Shown: positions 1 to 6,354, numbered from the stretch's first letter. The stretch is DNA of 7,111 nt from Nitriliruptoraceae bacterium (GCA_007131525.1 SLQK01000086.1:1-7111), one strand, 5' to 3'. Notes: generated by a model from the letters alone, not told the origin. Program-made: numbers and translations.

Positions 1-110
1 CGCGAGCAACCCCGCACGAGTGCGCGAGCAACCCAACACGAGTACGCGAGCAACCCAACACGAGTACGCGAGCAACCCGACGCCGTCACGCGAGCAACCC
101 GACGTCCCAC
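1..110. repeat. 22-bp direct tandem repeat array (five units, cut by window edge)
   Basis: Five consecutive 22-bp units start at 1, 23, 45, 67 and 89. All five begin with the same 12-nt core CGCGAGCAACCC. The following 10 nt are nearly identical in units 1-3 (variants of AACACGAGTA) and diverge in units 4-5. Units 2 and 3 are identical. The array touches base 1, so it probably continues to the left. Because 22 is not a multiple of 3, any reading frame changes from unit to unit, which argues against a coding role. A 22-bp period is close to two turns of B-DNA, so the cores would lie on nearly the same helix face, as in iteron-like protein-binding arrays. Its position upstream of glgB makes a regulatory role possible but unproven. 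Confidence 0.9.
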
Positions 111-177
111 CGGCCGATCGCCCGCAGACCCGGCCCATCGCACGGTCGCACCCGCTCCGTGCCGGCCCCCAGCCCAC

Positions 178-183
178 TAGCGT
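178..183 (+). promoter_or_regulatory. Possible -10 box (TAGCGT) for glgB
   Basis: TAGCGT matches the actinobacterial TANNNT -10 pattern and is one of few A/T-containing spots in this leader. It would start transcription near 190, leaving a 5' leader of about 46 nt to the ATG at 236 or about 103 nt to the GTG at 293. No convincing -35 hexamer is visible 16-19 bp upstream. Six bases in GC-rich DNA are weak evidence by themselves. Confidence 0.3.
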
Positions 184-292
184 GTGGGACAGCGAGGGCG
201 GCGCCCGTGCTCGCGGTCACCGGCCGCACGACCCGATGAGCGGCCGACACCCAAGCGCAGCCCATCCCTGCCCGTCGACCGAAGGCCAGCCC

Positions 293-2188
293 GTGCCCGC
301 ACCCACCTCTCGGCTCAGCGACGACGACCTGTACCTCTTCGCGGAGGGCTCCCACCTCAGGCTCCACCACCACCTCGGTGCCCACCTGACCGAGCTCGGC
401 GGCGTTCCCGGTGCGACCTTCGCCGTCTGGGCGCCGAACGCGGAGCAGGTGAGCGTCATCGGCGACTTCAACGACTGGCAGCCCGCCGCCCAGCGGCTGA
501 CCCCGAGGGCGGCCAGCGGCGTGTGGGAAGGGTTCGTCCCCGGCGCGGCCCAGGGTCAGGCCTACCGATACGCCATCACCACCGGCTACGGCGAGGTGGT
601 CGAGCACGCCGATCCGATGGCCATCCACACCGAGACCCCGCCGGCCAACGCCTCCAAGCTGTGGCGGCTCCAACACACCTGGGGCGACGCTGAGTGGATG
701 GCCACCCGCGCAGAGCGGCAGCACCGCGAGGCGCCCATCTCGATCTACGAGGTCCACCTCGGCTCCTGGCAGCGCGGTGAGGACGGCCAGCGGTTCCTGA
801 CCTACCGCGAGCTCGCCCCCCACCTGATCGCCCACGTCCAGCGGGCCGGGTTCACCCACGTGGAGTTCCTGCCCGTGATGGAGCACCCCTTCTACGGCTC
901 CTGGGGCTACCAGACCTCCGGCTACTTCGCCCCGACATCGAGGTACGGGACCCCCGAGGACCTGATGTGGCTGATCGACCAGCTGCACCAGGCTGGCATC
1001 GGCGTGATCCTCGACTGGGTGCCCTCCCACTTCCCCGACGACTGGTGGGCGCTGGCCACCCTCGACGGCACCCACCTCTACGACCACGAGGATCCCCGTC
1101 GCGGCATCCACCCCGACTGGAACTCGGCGATGTTCAACTACGGCCGCGGGGAGGTCCGCAGCTTCCTGCTGTCCTCGGCGATGTCGTGGCTCGAGCGCTA
1201 CCACGCTGACGGACTGCGCCTGGATGCCGTGTCCTCGATGCTCTACCTCGACTACTCCCGGGGCGAGGGGCAGTGGATCCCCAACGAGCACGGCGGCAAC
1301 GAGCACCTCGAAGCCATCAGCTTCCTGCGACGCTGCAACAACGAGGTGAGGCGCCACCACCCCGGCGCCATCACCTTCGCCGAGGAGTCCACGGCCTGGG
1401 AGGGCGTCACCCGCGCCACCGAGCACGGCGGGCTCGGGTTCGACCACAAGTGGGACCTCGGCTGGATGCACGACACCCTGGACTACTTCCGGACCGACCC
1501 GCTGTTCCGTGGGAGCAAGCAGGACAAGCTCACCTTCCGCTCGGTCTACGCCGCCAGCGAGTCGTTCTGCCTGCCCCTGTCCCACGACGAGGTGTCCCAC
1601 GGCAAGGGCTCGATGCTGTCGAACCTGCCCGGTGACCAGTGGCAGCAGCGGGCGAACCTGCGGTTGCTGCTCGGTGCGCAGTTCACGACACCGGGCAAGA
1701 AGCTGATGTTCATGGGCACCGAGTTCGGGGTGCGCGACGGCTGGGACGTGGAGACCCAGCTGGACTGGCCGCTGCTCGAGGAGGAGGAGCACGCCGCCCT
1801 GCTCGCCTACACCTCGGCGTTGAACGCGCTGTACCGCGACCTACCCGCGTTGCACGTCGGCGATGCCCGCGGCGACGGGTTCGAGTGGCTCGACGCTTCC
1901 GACAGCCGGCAGTCGGTGGTGTCGTTCCTGCGGCGGGCGCCGGGCCATGACGACGCGGTGGTGGTGTGGAACCTCACGCCCGTGACCCGCTCGCCCTACC
2001 GCATCGGGGTGCCCGCAGCCGGCCGGTGGCGCGAGGTGCTGAACTCCGACGAGGAACGGTTCGGCGGCACGGGTGCCGTCAACGGCGTCGTGGCTGCCGA
2101 GGACGTCGAGGTGGTGGGTCGCCCGGCCTCGCTGGACCTGACCCTGCCGCCGCTCGGCGTGGCGGTGTTCGTGCCCGACCGCGGCTGA
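293..2188 (+). CDS. glgB: 1,4-alpha-glucan branching enzyme (GH13, glycogen branching enzyme)
   Basis: This cytoplasmic enzyme cuts an alpha-1,4 glucan chain and rejoins it through an alpha-1,6 bond to branch glycogen. From GTG 293 it is 631 aa, the short form of the family. An N-terminal CBM48-like domain (about 35-120) contains FAVWAP and GDFNDW. The GH13 barrel (about 148-500) has all four regions: LDWVPSH (D241, H246), GLRLDAV (nucleophile D311), AEEST (acid/base E364) and LSHDEV (H431, D432). The nucleophile-to-E (53) and nucleophile-to-D (121) spacings equal those of E. coli GlgB. The C-terminal beta domain ends in LPPLGVAVF. The frame stays open back to GTG 20, but residues there come from the 22-bp repeats and proline/arginine-rich sequence. 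GTG 293 follows GAAGG by 7 nt and starts close to the conserved SDDDLYLF segment; ATG 236 (650 aa) is the alternative. No lesion is seen. Identity is secure, the start is not. Confidence 0.95.
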   Translation: MPAPTSRLSDDDLYLFAEGSHLRLHHHLGAHLTELGGVPGATFAVWAPNAEQVSVIGDFNDWQPAAQRLTPRAASGVWEGFVPGAAQGQAYRYAITTGYGEVVEHADPMAIHTETPPANASKLWRLQHTWGDAEWMATRAERQHREAPISIYEVHLGSWQRGEDGQRFLTYRELAPHLIAHVQRAGFTHVEFLPVMEHPFYGSWGYQTSGYFAPTSRYGTPEDLMWLIDQLHQAGIGVILDWVPSHFPDDWWALATLDGTHLYDHEDPRRGIHPDWNSAMFNYGRGEVRSFLLSSAMSWLERYHADGLRLDAVSSMLYLDYSRGEGQWIPNEHGGNEHLEAISFLRRCNNEVRRHHPGAITFAEESTAWEGVTRATEHGGLGFDHKWDLGWMHDTLDYFRTDPLFRGSKQDKLTFRSVYAASESFCLPLSHDEVSHGKGSMLSNLPGDQWQQRANLRLLLGAQFTTPGKKLMFMGTEFGVRDGWDVETQLDWPLLEEEEHAALLAYTSALNALYRDLPALHVGDARGDGFEWLDASDSRQSVVSFLRRAPGHDDAVVVWNLTPVTRSPYRIGVPAAGRWREVLNSDEERFGGTGAVNGVVAAEDVEVVGRPASLDLTLPPLGVAVFVPDRG

Positions 2189-2218
2189 GGCCGCGGCGCA
2201 CCCCGCCGACCCGCTCCC

Positions 2219-2263
2219 GGATCGCAACGGATCGACCACCTACCGGTCGCATCGTTGCGATCC
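2219..2263. repeat. Dispersed palindromic repeat, copy 1 (hairpin after glgB)
   Basis: Two 19-nt arms (2219-2237 and 2245-2263) flank a 7-nt loop and pair at 16 of 19 positions; the three mismatches are clustered. The right arm GGTCGCATCGTTGCGATCC is identical to the right arm of the copy at 6310-6354, with the same arm and loop lengths. It begins 31 nt after the glgB stop, between convergent genes, so in RNA it could act as a bidirectional terminator or 3'-end stabiliser. There is no T-tract. Its recurrence in the window suggests a REP-like element or MITE remnant rather than a one-off terminator. Confidence 0.8.
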
Positions 2264-2283
2264 TGCGGATGCGGCGGCCGGCA

Positions 2284-2311
2284 CCGGGCAGCGGGCAGCC
2301 GGCAGCGGGCA
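2284..2311. repeat. 7-bp short tandem repeat (four units)
   Basis: Four contiguous heptamers read CCGGGCA, GCGGGCA, GCCGGCA and GCGGGCA. They lie 20 bp after palindrome copy 1, in the spacer between glgB and the convergent 168-aa gene. The rest of this spacer (2312-2387) is CG-rich with short CCGCCG/CGGCGG self-complementary stretches that could help terminate the - strand transcript. I see no gene in 2189-2387. Confidence 0.65.
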
Positions 2312-2387
2312 GCAGTCCGCCGGCCGCCGGCCGACGACGGCGGCGGGGCCCCGACGCACCACGCGCACCAGCGATCGTCCCCGACGG

Positions 2388-2894
2388 TCACCGGCCGAAG
2401 CTGCGCACATGGACCGCGCCGGGTCCGACGTTGACCGTGACCATCTCCAGCCGGCCACGCCCGGACCCGTCGCGGCCGACGTAGCGCACCGCATCGCCGG
2501 AGACCGTGCCCCGCTCCCACCGCAACCCGTGGGCCACGACCTCCTCCTGCCCCCGGACGCCGAACAGCGCGTCCTCGACCACGACGCTGAGCACCCCCGC
2601 GCGATCCTCGTCCGGCGCGAAGTGCGTCTCGCGCTGGATCGGGTGCTCGATCATGCCACCGAGGAACAGCTGGTCCACGGGCCCTGCGCGGAAGCGACGC
2701 TCATGGGTGACCTCCCACCCGAGCTCCTCGAACACCGCGAAGGTGGGATGCTCGTGCACGGCGCGGACCCCGAGCTGGCCGTGCACCAGCCACCCGAGAG
2801 GCACCGCGACCAGCACCAGCCCGACCAGGAACGCCACCACCAGGATGACCCTGGTCCGGCGGTCCACGGGTCGACGCCCGGCCGATCGGCTCAT
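2388..2894 (-). CDS. Uncharacterised single-pass membrane protein (168 aa)
   Basis: I do not recognise the family. The 168-aa product starts with a basic, arginine-rich tail (residues 1-15). A hydrophobic segment follows at about 16-37, a clear transmembrane helix or uncleaved signal anchor. The positive charges before it predict an N-in topology with about 130 residues outside the membrane. The outer part has no cysteine; it mixes beta-prone stretches (for example GRLEMVTVNVGPGAVHVRSF at the C terminus) with charged turns. The ATG at 2894 is preceded only by a weak purine-rich stretch (GACGGCGG). The gene lies 40 bp after the GH13 glycosidase stop on the same strand, with no hairpin noticed between them, so cotranscription is likely and a linked role is possible. 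It is the last gene of this - strand run and converges with glgB. Confidence 0.8.
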   Translation of the reverse strand: MSRSAGRRPVDRRTRVILVVAFLVGLVLVAVPLGWLVHGQLGVRAVHEHPTFAVFEELGWEVTHERRFRAGPVDQLFLGGMIEHPIQRETHFAPDEDRAGVLSVVVEDALFGVRGQEEVVAHGLRWERGTVSGDAVRYVGRDGSGRGRLEMVTVNVGPGAVHVRSFGR

Positions 2895-2934
2895 CCGCCG
2901 TCAGTCGCAGCGAGGTTCCGGCCGCGCACGCGCG

Positions 2935-5406
2935 TCACCGGCCCCGGGTGAGGACCACACCGGAGGAGTCGGTCAGCGTGATGGGGCCGCCGAGGTAGTC
3001 GGAGCCGATGTTGGGCGTGCGCAGGCGCAGGTACCAGCCCTCCGGGTCCAGGCCAGGCAGATCGACGCGCACCGGGTCGAGGTCTGCGTGTCCGCCCTCC
3101 ATGTTGCACACGGTGAGCACCTGCTCGGAGCCGTCGGGGGCGGTGCGCAGGGACGCGAACACCGCGTGGCCGTTGACCGGCCGCAGGTAGTCGAAGGCGT
3201 CGCCGTCGCGCAGGTCGTCACGCAGCCAGCGGCGCTGCCGGCGGAACTCGCGGACCGCCACGTTGTACTCGGTCTGCCGGGGGTCCAGCCGGTTCGCCCA
3301 CCCGTGGACGTTGCAGTAGTCGTGCATGTCGTCCATCCACGCGCGGGCGATCTTCTTCAGCGTGGGTGGGTCCATCGGCAGCGGCCCGGCCAGCGGCGGC
3401 TCGACACCGTTGATCAGCGAGGAGATCGTCTCCAGGTCGTAGTCGGTCACCTCGACCAGGGCCGGCAGGAGGTCCGCGAAGCGGCGGAGCTCCTCGAGCG
3501 TCTCGAAGCCCAGCGCCTTCAGGCGCTTGAAGTTGGCGGCCAGGGGGTAGAACTCCTCGTCGACCTGCCATACGAGGGAGATGGTCTCCTCGGAGACCAC
3601 CTTCACCCCGTACCGGTCGTCCTGGTTGCGGATGAACCCCCACGCCGCTCGCATCGAGGCGTTGAGGAAGTCCATGGGCACACCGGGGAAGGCGGTGTAG
3701 GTCAGCATCGTGATGGCCGGGTTGTCGTAGGCCTTGTCCAGGATCTGTAGCTCGGTCTCACCCAGCCGGGTGTTGATGGTCAGTTCCGGGCTGACCTGGG
3801 TGCCTCGCCGCAGCGTGTCGTGGTTCGCGCAGCCCGAGATCCAGGTGGAGCCGTGCTCGAGGATCTGGCGGATCCGCCACCAGCTGCGCAACCAGAAGCC
3901 GTACACGAAGGGGGTGTTGTGGGCGAAGGTCAGCGGCCCCCACTGGAAGATGTCGGGGTCGGGCTGGTCCTCGATCACCGCCCGGTAGGTCGATGACAGC
4001 TCCCAGTCCGGCTCGGGCCAGGGGCGGCCGTCCTCGAAGATCATCCAGGGCCGGTAGCGGCAGCCGGCCACCTCCTGCACCAGGTCGCTCATCTGCTGCA
4101 GGTAGGCGTCATCGTGCCGAAGCTCGCGGGCCTCGGCGTCGTAGAACTTGAAGTCCTGGGCCCCGTCGACCCGGACCCCGTCGAAGCCGAGGTCGACCTT
4201 GCGGCGCTGCATCTCGAGCAGCAGGGCCCGCACCCACGGGTTGCGGTAGTCGAGGTTCTGGCCGTACATGTTCGGCCCCGCGAACCACTCCGAGTCCAGC
4301 ACCTCCAGGGCCTGGTTGTCAGCGTGGCCGTAGACGACGTCGGCGATCAGGCGGATCGGACCGGTCGGGAAGGTGTGCAGGGCGGTGGCCAGATCCACCA
4401 GCTCGTCGGGACGCCCGGTCTCCAGCAGGGTGGGGCTCACCGCCGCGGACCCGGCGATCACCACGTCGTAGCCCCAGTTGGTCGTGTCCGGGCGGCGCAG
4501 CACCGCGGTGACCTCGTCGACGTAGCGCAGGTCGTGCTCGATGACCTCGGCGTCGCCCTCCTCCTGCTCCGGCTCCTGGATCGCGAAGAACGCCGGGCCC
4601 TTCTCGTAGACGGTGGTCGGCTCCACGGGCAGCAACTGGACCGCGTCGTAGGCCGAGTAGACCTGCTCCTCGGGAGTGAGTTCCCGACCCTCGACGATGT
4701 GGCGTGCCAGCCGCTCGTAGAAGCGGGCGAGGCTGGCCAGCGTCCCACCGGAGGTCGCGGTCGGCACGTGCAGCTGCAGGATGTTGGCAGCCGGGCCCTG
4801 CTTGACGATGCCGGATCCGCAGCGGTCCTCGCCCGCCTCGCCCGCCTCGCCCGCCAACGCCTGCCAGTAGTCACGGTCACCGCGGGCGGCCTGCACCGCG
4901 TCGAGGTCGTACACCTCGGCGGGGGCGAAGGCGCCGTAGGGCAGCGAGGCTGCCATCGGGTCGAAGACCTGGTGCCAGCCACCATCCCGGTCGCGGTAGG
5001 TGAGGCAGTAGAAGCTGCCGAGCCGCTCCCGGGTCCCGATGCTGAGCCCCCGGGCCACGGTCCAGACCAGGTCGCGGTCGCGCTGCACGGGGACGAGGGT
5101 GCGCCGGAACCGCACGGTCGCCCGGGACACGGTGACGTCGAGGTCGTCGAGGGGGTCGAGCACCTCGAGGAAGATGTCCGCGTCGGCGACCCGCTCCCGG
5201 GTCAGCCGTGGGCACCACATCGCGAAGGCGACGCTGCCGTCGGACTGCGGGTGCGCACCGAGCCTCGGCGCGAAGCTCCGGACGAGCGTGAACGCATCGG
5301 GTTCCCGCGCCTCCCGTTCCTCGAACCACGCGGCCATCGCGGCGGTGGCGGCCTCGTCCTGGTGGGGTCGGCCGGTGTCGAGGGCGGGGACGTCGGTGGC
5401 GGTCAC
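2935..5406 (-). CDS. GH13-family alpha-glycosidase, possibly glucosylglycerol hydrolase (GghA-like)
   Basis: This 823-aa protein, without a signal peptide, is probably a cytoplasmic alpha-glucoside hydrolase or related GH13 enzyme. The barrel carries all four signature regions: IADVVYGH (D356, H361), GVRVDGAQDF (nucleophile D414), MIFEDGRPW (acid/base E458) and CANHDTLRRG (N528, H529, D530). About 340 residues precede the barrel, far more than in ordinary amylases; they include an RLGAHP...FAMWCPRL segment and LGSFYCLTYRDRDGGW. The region after the barrel (about 640-740) is helix-rich, then a beta domain ends the protein. The overall pattern, including NMYGQNLDYRNPWVRALLLE, recalls cyanobacterial GghA, which cleaves the osmolyte glucosylglycerol; this comes from memory, without a search. 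GTG 5406 has a GAGGA ribosome site 9 nt upstream. A GEA-GEA-GED tract near residue 185 reflects a 9-bp repeat. GH13 membership is firm; the substrate is not. Confidence 0.9.
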   Translation of the reverse strand: MTATDVPALDTGRPHQDEAATAAMAAWFEEREAREPDAFTLVRSFAPRLGAHPQSDGSVAFAMWCPRLTRERVADADIFLEVLDPLDDLDVTVSRATVRFRRTLVPVQRDRDLVWTVARGLSIGTRERLGSFYCLTYRDRDGGWHQVFDPMAASLPYGAFAPAEVYDLDAVQAARGDRDYWQALAGEAGEAGEDRCGSGIVKQGPAANILQLHVPTATSGGTLASLARFYERLARHIVEGRELTPEEQVYSAYDAVQLLPVEPTTVYEKGPAFFAIQEPEQEEGDAEVIEHDLRYVDEVTAVLRRPDTTNWGYDVVIAGSAAVSPTLLETGRPDELVDLATALHTFPTGPIRLIADVVYGHADNQALEVLDSEWFAGPNMYGQNLDYRNPWVRALLLEMQRRKVDLGFDGVRVDGAQDFKFYDAEARELRHDDAYLQQMSDLVQEVAGCRYRPWMIFEDGRPWPEPDWELSSTYRAVIEDQPDPDIFQWGPLTFAHNTPFVYGFWLRSWWRIRQILEHGSTWISGCANHDTLRRGTQVSPELTINTRLGETELQILDKAYDNPAITMLTYTAFPGVPMDFLNASMRAAWGFIRNQDDRYGVKVVSEETISLVWQVDEEFYPLAANFKRLKALGFETLEELRRFADLLPALVEVTDYDLETISSLINGVEPPLAGPLPMDPPTLKKIARAWMDDMHDYCNVHGWANRLDPRQTEYNVAVREFRRQRRWLRDDLRDGDAFDYLRPVNGHAVFASLRTAPDGSEQVLTVCNMEGGHADLDPVRVDLPGLDPEGWYLRLRTPNIGSDYLGGPITLTDSSGVVLTRGR
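4828..4854. repeat. In-frame 9-bp tandem repeat inside the GH13 gene
   Basis: CTCGCCCGC occurs three times in a row on the + strand. On the coding strand it gives a repeated Gly-Glu-Ala tract about residue 185, in a probable surface linker before the catalytic barrel. Copy-number change would keep the frame and only alter linker length. Confidence 0.75.
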
Positions 5407-5518
5407 GGGCGCGGATCCTCACGTCGGCGGCGGGGGTGATCGCTATCCAACCAGCCACACCGCTGGCCTGCAGCCGACCTCCGTCCAGCCGTCGCGGCCG
5501 ATCAGCCCCGCCACCATG

Positions 5519-5556
5519 CGAGGTGGCCCGCGCCATCCACGGCACGGGCCACCTCG
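5519..5556 (-). terminator. Hairpin terminator candidate after the lipoprotein gene
   Basis: A perfect 12-bp inverted repeat, CGAGGTGGCCCG (5519-5530) with CGGGCCACCTCG (5545-5556), encloses 14 nt, in which GCC/GGC (5532-5534 with 5541-5543) can pair further. It starts 14 nt beyond the lipoprotein stop codon in the direction of transcription, the usual place for a terminator. There is no T-tract, as is common in actinobacteria. It separates the lipoprotein gene from the GH13 gene, whose promoter must then lie in about 5407-5518. Confidence 0.6.
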
Positions 5557-5570
5557 GTCGTTCGGGCCGG

Positions 5571-6110
5571 TCAGTACTCCCCGACGCCACCGTCCTCCAT
5601 GGCATCGTCGAGCAGGTCGGTGATGGCGCTGCCGTCGGGGGCGACCACCCACCACACGTCGTTCACGCCCTGCCCGTTCACGTCACCTGGAGCGGCGTCA
5701 CCAGCCCAGAAGTAGAGCGGCATGCCGTCGTAGGTCACCTGGGTCGAGCCGTCGTCCTCGCGCTCGATGGTGCCGACCAGAGCGCCGTCGACGCCGTCAC
5801 CGACGGCGGGGTCCCCGTCGACGGTCAGCGGCGGCCAGCTCGCGAGGCAGTCGTCGGTGCAGTTGCTGACACCCGGCTCGTCGTTGTCGAACAGGTACAG
5901 CGTGAGACCGTCACCGTCGACCAGGTGCGCCCCCAGGGGCGAGTCGGCAACGGCCAGCTCGACTCCATCCGGGGCGGCCGCCGCGTCGTCCTCCTCCTCG
6001 ATGGCGTCGTCGATCGGGTCGTCAGCAGGGTCCGCCACGTCGTTGCCGCACGCAGCGGCGAGCAGGCCGGCTGCGGCGATGAGTGGCAGCACGCGGGCAC
6101 GCAGTCGCAT
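5571..6110 (-). CDS. Secreted-repeat lipoprotein (COG4315 / PF03640-like)
   Basis: A 179-aa exported lipoprotein. It opens with a short basic n-region (MRLRAR), a hydrophobic core and a lipobox-like LLAAAC; C21 is the predicted lipidated residue, although alanine at -3 is less usual than leucine. An acidic linker (about 24-49) follows. The mature part has two copies of the secreted repeat of unknown function. Repeat 1 (about 58-97) shows GAHLVDGDGLTLYLF and C84-x3-C88 before SWPPL. Repeat 2 (about 122-161) shows TYDGMPLYFWAGD, PGDVNGQGV and a WW pair. The C-terminal tail is acidic (DLLDDAMED). The family is widespread in actinobacteria and proteobacteria, but its biochemical role is not established. 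ATG 6110 has GGAAGGA 5 nt upstream, an excellent ribosome site, and places the signal peptide exactly; the longer open frame to 6401 is therefore rejected. A hairpin at 5519-5556 follows, so it is probably transcribed alone. Confidence 0.9.
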   Translation of the reverse strand: MRLRARVLPLIAAAGLLAAACGNDVADPADDPIDDAIEEEDDAAAAPDGVELAVADSPLGAHLVDGDGLTLYLFDNDEPGVSNCTDDCLASWPPLTVDGDPAVGDGVDGALVGTIEREDDGSTQVTYDGMPLYFWAGDAAPGDVNGQGVNDVWWVVAPDGSAITDLLDDAMEDGGVGEY

Positions 6111-6228
6111 CGGTGTCCTTCCGGGTCGGGTACCGGTGGTTCGCATCCGCGCAGCACCCCGCTCGGTCCCGTCCGTTCCCCGCACCCGGGCCCGGGCCGG
6201 CCGGAGGGATCCCACGCCGGGGTCGCTG

Positions 6229-6276
6229 CCGCCGGGCCACGAGCCGGGCCACGAGCCGGGCCACGAGCCGGGTCGC
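6229..6276. repeat. 12-bp tandem repeat upstream of the lipoprotein gene
   Basis: The unit GAGCCGGGCCAC is perfect at 6241-6252 and 6253-6264. A degenerate unit precedes it (6229-6240, 10 of 12 matching) and another follows (6265-6276, beginning GAGCCGGG). A 17-nt sequence starting GGGTCGCT is present at 6220-6236 and again, with two differences, at 6270-6286, so the array sits between near-copies of one motif. It lies about 120-165 bp upstream of the lipoprotein start. Confidence 0.8.
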
Positions 6277-6309
6277 TCCCACCGGGTCGCGAACCGGGCA
6301 GCTCCCGTA

Positions 6310-6354
6310 GGATCGCAACGATGTGACCGAAAGGCGGTCGCATCGTTGCGATCC
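6310..6354. repeat. Dispersed palindromic repeat, copy 2 (hairpin)
   Basis: The arms GGATCGCAACGATGTGACC (6310-6328) and GGTCGCATCGTTGCGATCC (6336-6354) pair at 18 of 19 positions around a 7-nt loop (GAAAGGC). The right arm is identical to that of the copy at 2219-2263. It lies 65 nt beyond the stop of the 84-aa gene in the direction of transcription, the same kind of position as copy 1 behind glgB. It could end or stabilise that transcript. No T-tract follows. Confidence 0.85.

Noticed and set aside
1..110. CRISPR array
   Set aside because: The repeat core is 12 nt with 10-nt fillers that are partly identical to each other. Real repeats and spacers are each about 25-40 nt, and no cas gene is present.
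86..1792. 568-aa open frame on the - strand, antisense to glgB
   Set aside because: It is a shadow of the GC-rich glgB codons. The product is low-complexity Val/Gly/Leu/Arg-rich with no recognisable domain, while the opposite strand carries a complete GH13 enzyme.
2189..2484. Open frames through the glgB downstream spacer on both strands
   Set aside because: They translate the palindrome and 7-bp repeats into Arg/Pro/Gly-rich peptides, lack ribosome sites and overlap the 168-aa gene.
2506..3750. 414-aa open frame on the + strand
   Set aside because: It is antisense to the GH13 glycosidase and the 168-aa gene, has a compositionally biased product (Val/Gln/Arg-rich) and shows no motif.
4114..5439. 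441-aa open frame on the + strand
   Set aside because: It is antisense to the N-terminal half and the barrel of the GH13 gene; it is a frame shadow caused by the high GC content at third codon positions.
5436..6326. 296-aa open frame on the + strand across the lipoprotein gene and repeats
   Set aside because: It is antisense to a lipoprotein with a clear signal peptide and ribosome site, and its end is a translation of the 12-bp tandem repeats.
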